The notes below the pieces were generated by a model. That model saw only the letters and a program-made list of their open reading frames with translations. It made no database searches and had not been told where the DNA came from. Below are positions 6,431-8,411 of a DNA stretch of 8,411 nt, piece after piece (within the stretch, counting starts at the first letter, position 1; each line of letters starts with the position of its first letter). Made by a program: the position numbers and the translations under genes. Origin of the DNA: Thermoplasmata archaeon (GTDB taxonomy: Archaea > Thermoplasmatota > Thermoplasmata > SG8-5); assembly GCA_030655715.1 (NCBI GenBank), contig JAUSPR010000058.1, positions 1-8,411 of the forward strand, written 5' to 3'.

Positions 6431-7555
6431 ATGAAAATAGGATTCATAATCAATCCAATTGCAGGCATGGGCGGTCGGGTCGGTCTGAAAGGCACAGATG
6501 GCATGGAAGAGCAAGCCAGGGATCTTGGGGCTACACCTGTTTCAGGCATCAATGCAGAGACTATGCTTTTCCACCTCAGAAAAATTATCAAGGCCAACCC
6601 CATGGAAATTGAATGGCTCACCTGTTCCGGGGATATGGGCGCGGACCCCCTGGCAAAGGCCGGTTTTGAATTTCGCTCTGTCTACGAATCGGGCATAAAA
6701 ACAAGTTCAAAGGACACCCTGGCCGCAGCCGAATCTTTTCTGGAGGAGAAGGTCGAATTGATATTATTCTGCGGCGGGGACGGCACTGCCAGGGATATTT
6801 CTTCGATAGTGAAACGCAAAGTTCCGATGCTGGGCATCCCGTCCGGCGTCAAGATGCATTCCGGCGTGTTCGGCATAACACCTGCGAAAACCGCTGAGGT
6901 TCTGGCTGGTTTCGTCTCCGGAGAACTGAAACCAGCCGATGTTGAGATTATGGACGTGGACGAGGTTTTGTACAGGAAGGGTGAATGGTCTGTAAGATTA
7001 TACGATTCCGCGCTCACGCCGTTTGAGTCCACACTGGTCCAGACCTCCAAGATGATGGTGACGGAGGCCAGTGACTCGGAAATCCTTGAGGAAATTGGCG
7101 AATATATTCAGGAGCTGGTTTCGGAAAATCCTGACACGCTGTTTATTCTCGGACCGGGAGGCACGACCGAGGCAATCGGCAAGATGTTGGGCGTTGACAA
7201 GACACTCTTGGGCATCGATGCGGTCGTTGGCGACAGCCAGGTAGGTAAAGACCTGAATGAGAACGGTCTTTTAAAATTACTTGATAAATATAAAAATTTG
7301 AAACTAATTTTAAGCCCAATAGGCAGCCAGGGATTCGTTCTTGGTCGTGGAAATCTCCAAATAAGCCCCCAGGTGGTGCGGCTCATCGGTCGAGAAAACA
7401 TAATGGTGGTTTCAACCGCGGCCAAGCTCCAAAGAACGCCGGTTCTGAGGTTTGACACCGGCGACGATGAGCTTAACAAGATGCTTGCCGGTCGTGGCTA
7501 TTTCTCTGTGGTCTTAGGATATCGGCTGAGCAGGCTGGCGAAGGTGGAAATTTAA
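6431..7555 (+). CDS. ATP-NAD kinase family protein (archaeal COG3199-like type)
   Basis: A 374-aa protein of the ATP-NAD/AcoX kinase family, expected to phosphorylate NAD to NADP using ATP in the cytosol. Visible motifs are NPIAGMGG at 8-15, the nucleotide-binding GGDGTARD at 115-122, GIPSGVKMHSGVFG at 135-148, the Gly-rich ILGPGGTTEAIG in the middle, and SPIGSQGFVLGRGNLQISP with VVSTAAKL near the C-terminus. It is longer than the classical NadK of about 290 aa and matches the 350-380 aa archaeal group, some members of which have only predicted function. It starts at the ATG at 6431, divergent from purN. The stretch 7268-7316 is markedly A/T-rich compared with the rest of the gene. The stop codon forms the base of a long downstream hairpin. 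Confidence 0.88.
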   Translation: MKIGFIINPIAGMGGRVGLKGTDGMEEQARDLGATPVSGINAETMLFHLRKIIKANPMEIEWLTCSGDMGADPLAKAGFEFRSVYESGIKTSSKDTLAAAESFLEEKVELILFCGGDGTARDISSIVKRKVPMLGIPSGVKMHSGVFGITPAKTAEVLAGFVSGELKPADVEIMDVDEVLYRKGEWSVRLYDSALTPFESTLVQTSKMMVTEASDSEILEEIGEYIQELVSENPDTLFILGPGGTTEAIGKMLGVDKTLLGIDAVVGDSQVGKDLNENGLLKLLDKYKNLKLILSPIGSQGFVLGRGNLQISPQVVRLIGRENIMVVSTAAKLQRTPVLRFDTGDDELNKMLAGRGYFSVVLGYRLSRLAKVEI

Positions 7556-7605
7556 ACTACCAGCCCTTAAAGCAGCTGGCGTTTGTTGCCAGGGCTGGAA
7601 GTTTA
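7553..7605 (+). terminator. Long hairpin at the 3' end of the ATP-NAD kinase gene
   Basis: TAAACT (7553-7558, including the stop codon) pairs with AGTTTA (7600-7605). After one A/A mismatch, CCAGCCC (7560-7566) pairs with GGGCTGG (7592-7598). TGGC/GCCA can extend the stem at the top around the loop GTTTGTT, with unpaired bases on the left side. No T-run follows directly, so a classical intrinsic terminator is not clear. It may protect the 3' end, contribute to termination, or be one end of a small repeat element. Confidence 0.5.
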
Positions 7606-7630
7606 CATGTGTAGGCCATGCACCTTTTTC

Positions 7631-7730
7631 CGGCATCCAAATTTATTCGGCATCCGAATTTAGCCGGCATTGGAACATTTGTTCCAAACGTTTTTGGTCG
7701 GTATCCAAAGTCCTGATGGATTTGGAACTA
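7631..7730. repeat. CGGCATCC short-repeat cluster with nested inverted repeats
   Basis: CGGCATCCAAATTTA (7631-7645) is repeated with one change as CGGCATCCGAATTTA (7648-7662), a period of 17 bp. Partial copies follow at 7665-7670 (CGGCAT) and 7699-7709 (CGGTATCCAAA). Inverted partners are present: TTGGAAC (7670-7676) with GTTCCAA (7681-7687) around ATTT, and TCCAAA (7704-7709) with TTTGGA (7721-7726). A T5 run at 7691-7695 lies just after the first hairpin and could help terminate plus-strand transcription. It sits in convergent intergenic DNA, with no gene seen. Confidence 0.65.
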
Positions 7731-7737
7731 CGTGCAA

Positions 7738-7900
7738 TCAGAGGGCATTTGGAGAGGCTTTGATTTCATATGCAATAATCTGAACGGTGCATGGCGGGTC
7801 TTGCACATGTGCACGGCGGCATTTTCTTGATGATATCCGTGTCCTCGGTCAATTCATCTTGGGCCTGAAGGCCAGATGGTTCTTGACCGCTTGACACTAA
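7738..7900. repeat. Dispersed structured intergenic repeat, copy B
   Basis: This is the second copy of the element at 1436-1570, in the same orientation. It shares the TTCATATGC...ACGGTGCATGGCGG block (7758-7797, 34 of 40 matches by eye) and the terminal hairpin. The outer stem CGGTCAA/TTGACCG is one bp longer than in copy A, and the inner stem GGCC-TGAA-GGCC keeps the same loop. About 20-25 extra bases after 7797 contain the palindrome TGCACATGTGCA (7802-7813) and a near-repeat of GTGCATGGCGG as GTGCACGGCGG. The right shared border CACTAA (7895-7900) overlaps the stop codon of the membrane protein gene. As with copy A, IS200/IS605-type remnant or structured RNA are the leading explanations. 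Confidence 0.75.
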
Positions 7901-8411
7901 ATCGCTGGTTGGACATTCAATTTTTTAAGATATCTCATCATGTGGGTTTCGGCGAACCTCATATCTATGTATATTTCTGTCATAGCCATTAGCGCGGAAA
8001 AGGCCGGAAGAAGTGCCAGGATGACAACATAGAATGTCAGCTCGGCATAGATTGGGCCATGTGCGGCTGCCTGCGACTCAAAATACATGAAGAATGCCGT
8101 CCACATTGCGAAACTCAGTCCGAAGCAGCCAGCAAATATCGCTGGCATCCACATAAGGTATTTCGTGGATTTTCTCATTTTTCCACGACGCATAGCTGCG
8201 CGTTTTTGGGTCATGAGTTTCTCCAAATCCCTCATCTTCAAATTTTCGATTTCGATAATTGTGTCGGTTCGGCCATCCTCATAAATGACCCTTACGGATG
8301 GTGTTTTTATCCTCTTGAAATGAGCGATAAGGGATGTCGGCGCATCATTCAGATTCCTGACCTGAAGTTTGATACAGCCCTGGTTCTCCAGGGTTCTCAA
8401 TTTTTTCAATG
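7897..8411 (-). CDS. Two-transmembrane-segment protein, unknown function (N-terminus beyond the window)
   Basis: At least 170 residues are readable and the reading frame is still open at the right edge. A TTG at 8409 could be a start but may equally be an internal Leu codon, so the gene is treated as partial. The N-terminal 83 residues are soluble, basic and rich in Lys/Arg (for example QKRAAMRRGKMRKSTK), and include a beta-rich stretch SVRVIYEDGRTDTIIEIENL. Two strongly hydrophobic helices follow, about 84-110 and 122-148, separated by a short loop with ESQAAAHGP, and a charged C-terminus of about 20 residues. By the positive-inside rule both ends should be cytoplasmic. I recognise no family. 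It is convergent with the ATP-NAD kinase gene, and its TAG stop lies in the border of repeat copy B. Confidence 0.7.
   Translation of the reverse strand, partial: LKKLRTLENQGCIKLQVRNLNDAPTSLIAHFKRIKTPSVRVIYEDGRTDTIIEIENLKMRDLEKLMTQKRAAMRRGKMRKSTKYLMWMPAIFAGCFGLSFAMWTAFFMYFESQAAAHGPIYAELTFYVVILALLPAFSALMAMTEIYIDMRFAETHMMRYLKKLNVQPAI

Overview
The window looks like chromosomal DNA from an archaeon, probably a mesophilic euryarchaeon of the Thermoplasmatota type. That placement is an inference. The evidence for archaea is the archaeal-style promoters (A/T-rich TATA-like boxes about 26-28 nt upstream of apparently leaderless starts), Shine-Dalgarno sequences of the GGAGGTGAT type, and a COG3199-like archaeal ATP-NAD kinase. 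Several enzymes (the PhaA/AtoB-like thiolase, Hbd, crotonase and PurN) are of bacterial type, so a bacterium cannot be excluded and past gene transfer is plausible.

Layout from left to right. Positions 1-247 are non-coding; 82-219 holds a cluster of the heptamer GGGAATC and its inverted copy GATTCCC around a central hairpin. A PLP aminotransferase follows (248-1423, minus). Positions 1424-1608 carry copy A of a dispersed structured repeat. Next is a compact five-gene minus-strand operon (5676 down to 1609): thiolase, 3-hydroxybutyryl-CoA dehydrogenase, enoyl-CoA hydratase, a V4R-domain protein and a conserved-looking unknown protein. Gaps within it are 2 to 7 bp and ribosome binding sites overlap upstream stop codons. 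purN (5735-6358, minus) lies upstream and is divergent from the ATP-NAD kinase gene (6431-7555, plus). Positions 7556-7896 form a convergent intergenic region packed with structure: a long hairpin beginning at the kinase stop codon, a cluster of CGGCATCC-type repeats, and copy B of the dispersed repeat. The window ends inside a minus-strand gene for a small protein with two membrane segments.

The three CoA enzymes together interconvert two acetyl-CoA and crotonyl-CoA through acetoacetyl-CoA and 3-hydroxybutyryl-CoA, which serves either short-chain beta-oxidation or C4 synthesis. No acyl-CoA dehydrogenase, CoA ligase or CoA transferase is present, so the direction cannot be read here. The V4R protein (a predicted small-molecule-binding fold) and the unrecognised protein are tightly coupled to this pathway and may sense or handle its acyl intermediates.

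The most unusual feature is the pair of roughly 135-163 bp intergenic repeats (1436-1570 and 7738-7900), in the same orientation. They share a conserved two-tier hairpin whose inner stem has one compensatory base-pair change. They resemble non-autonomous IS200/IS605-type ends or TnpB guide-RNA-like remnants, but no transposase or tnpB gene is present.
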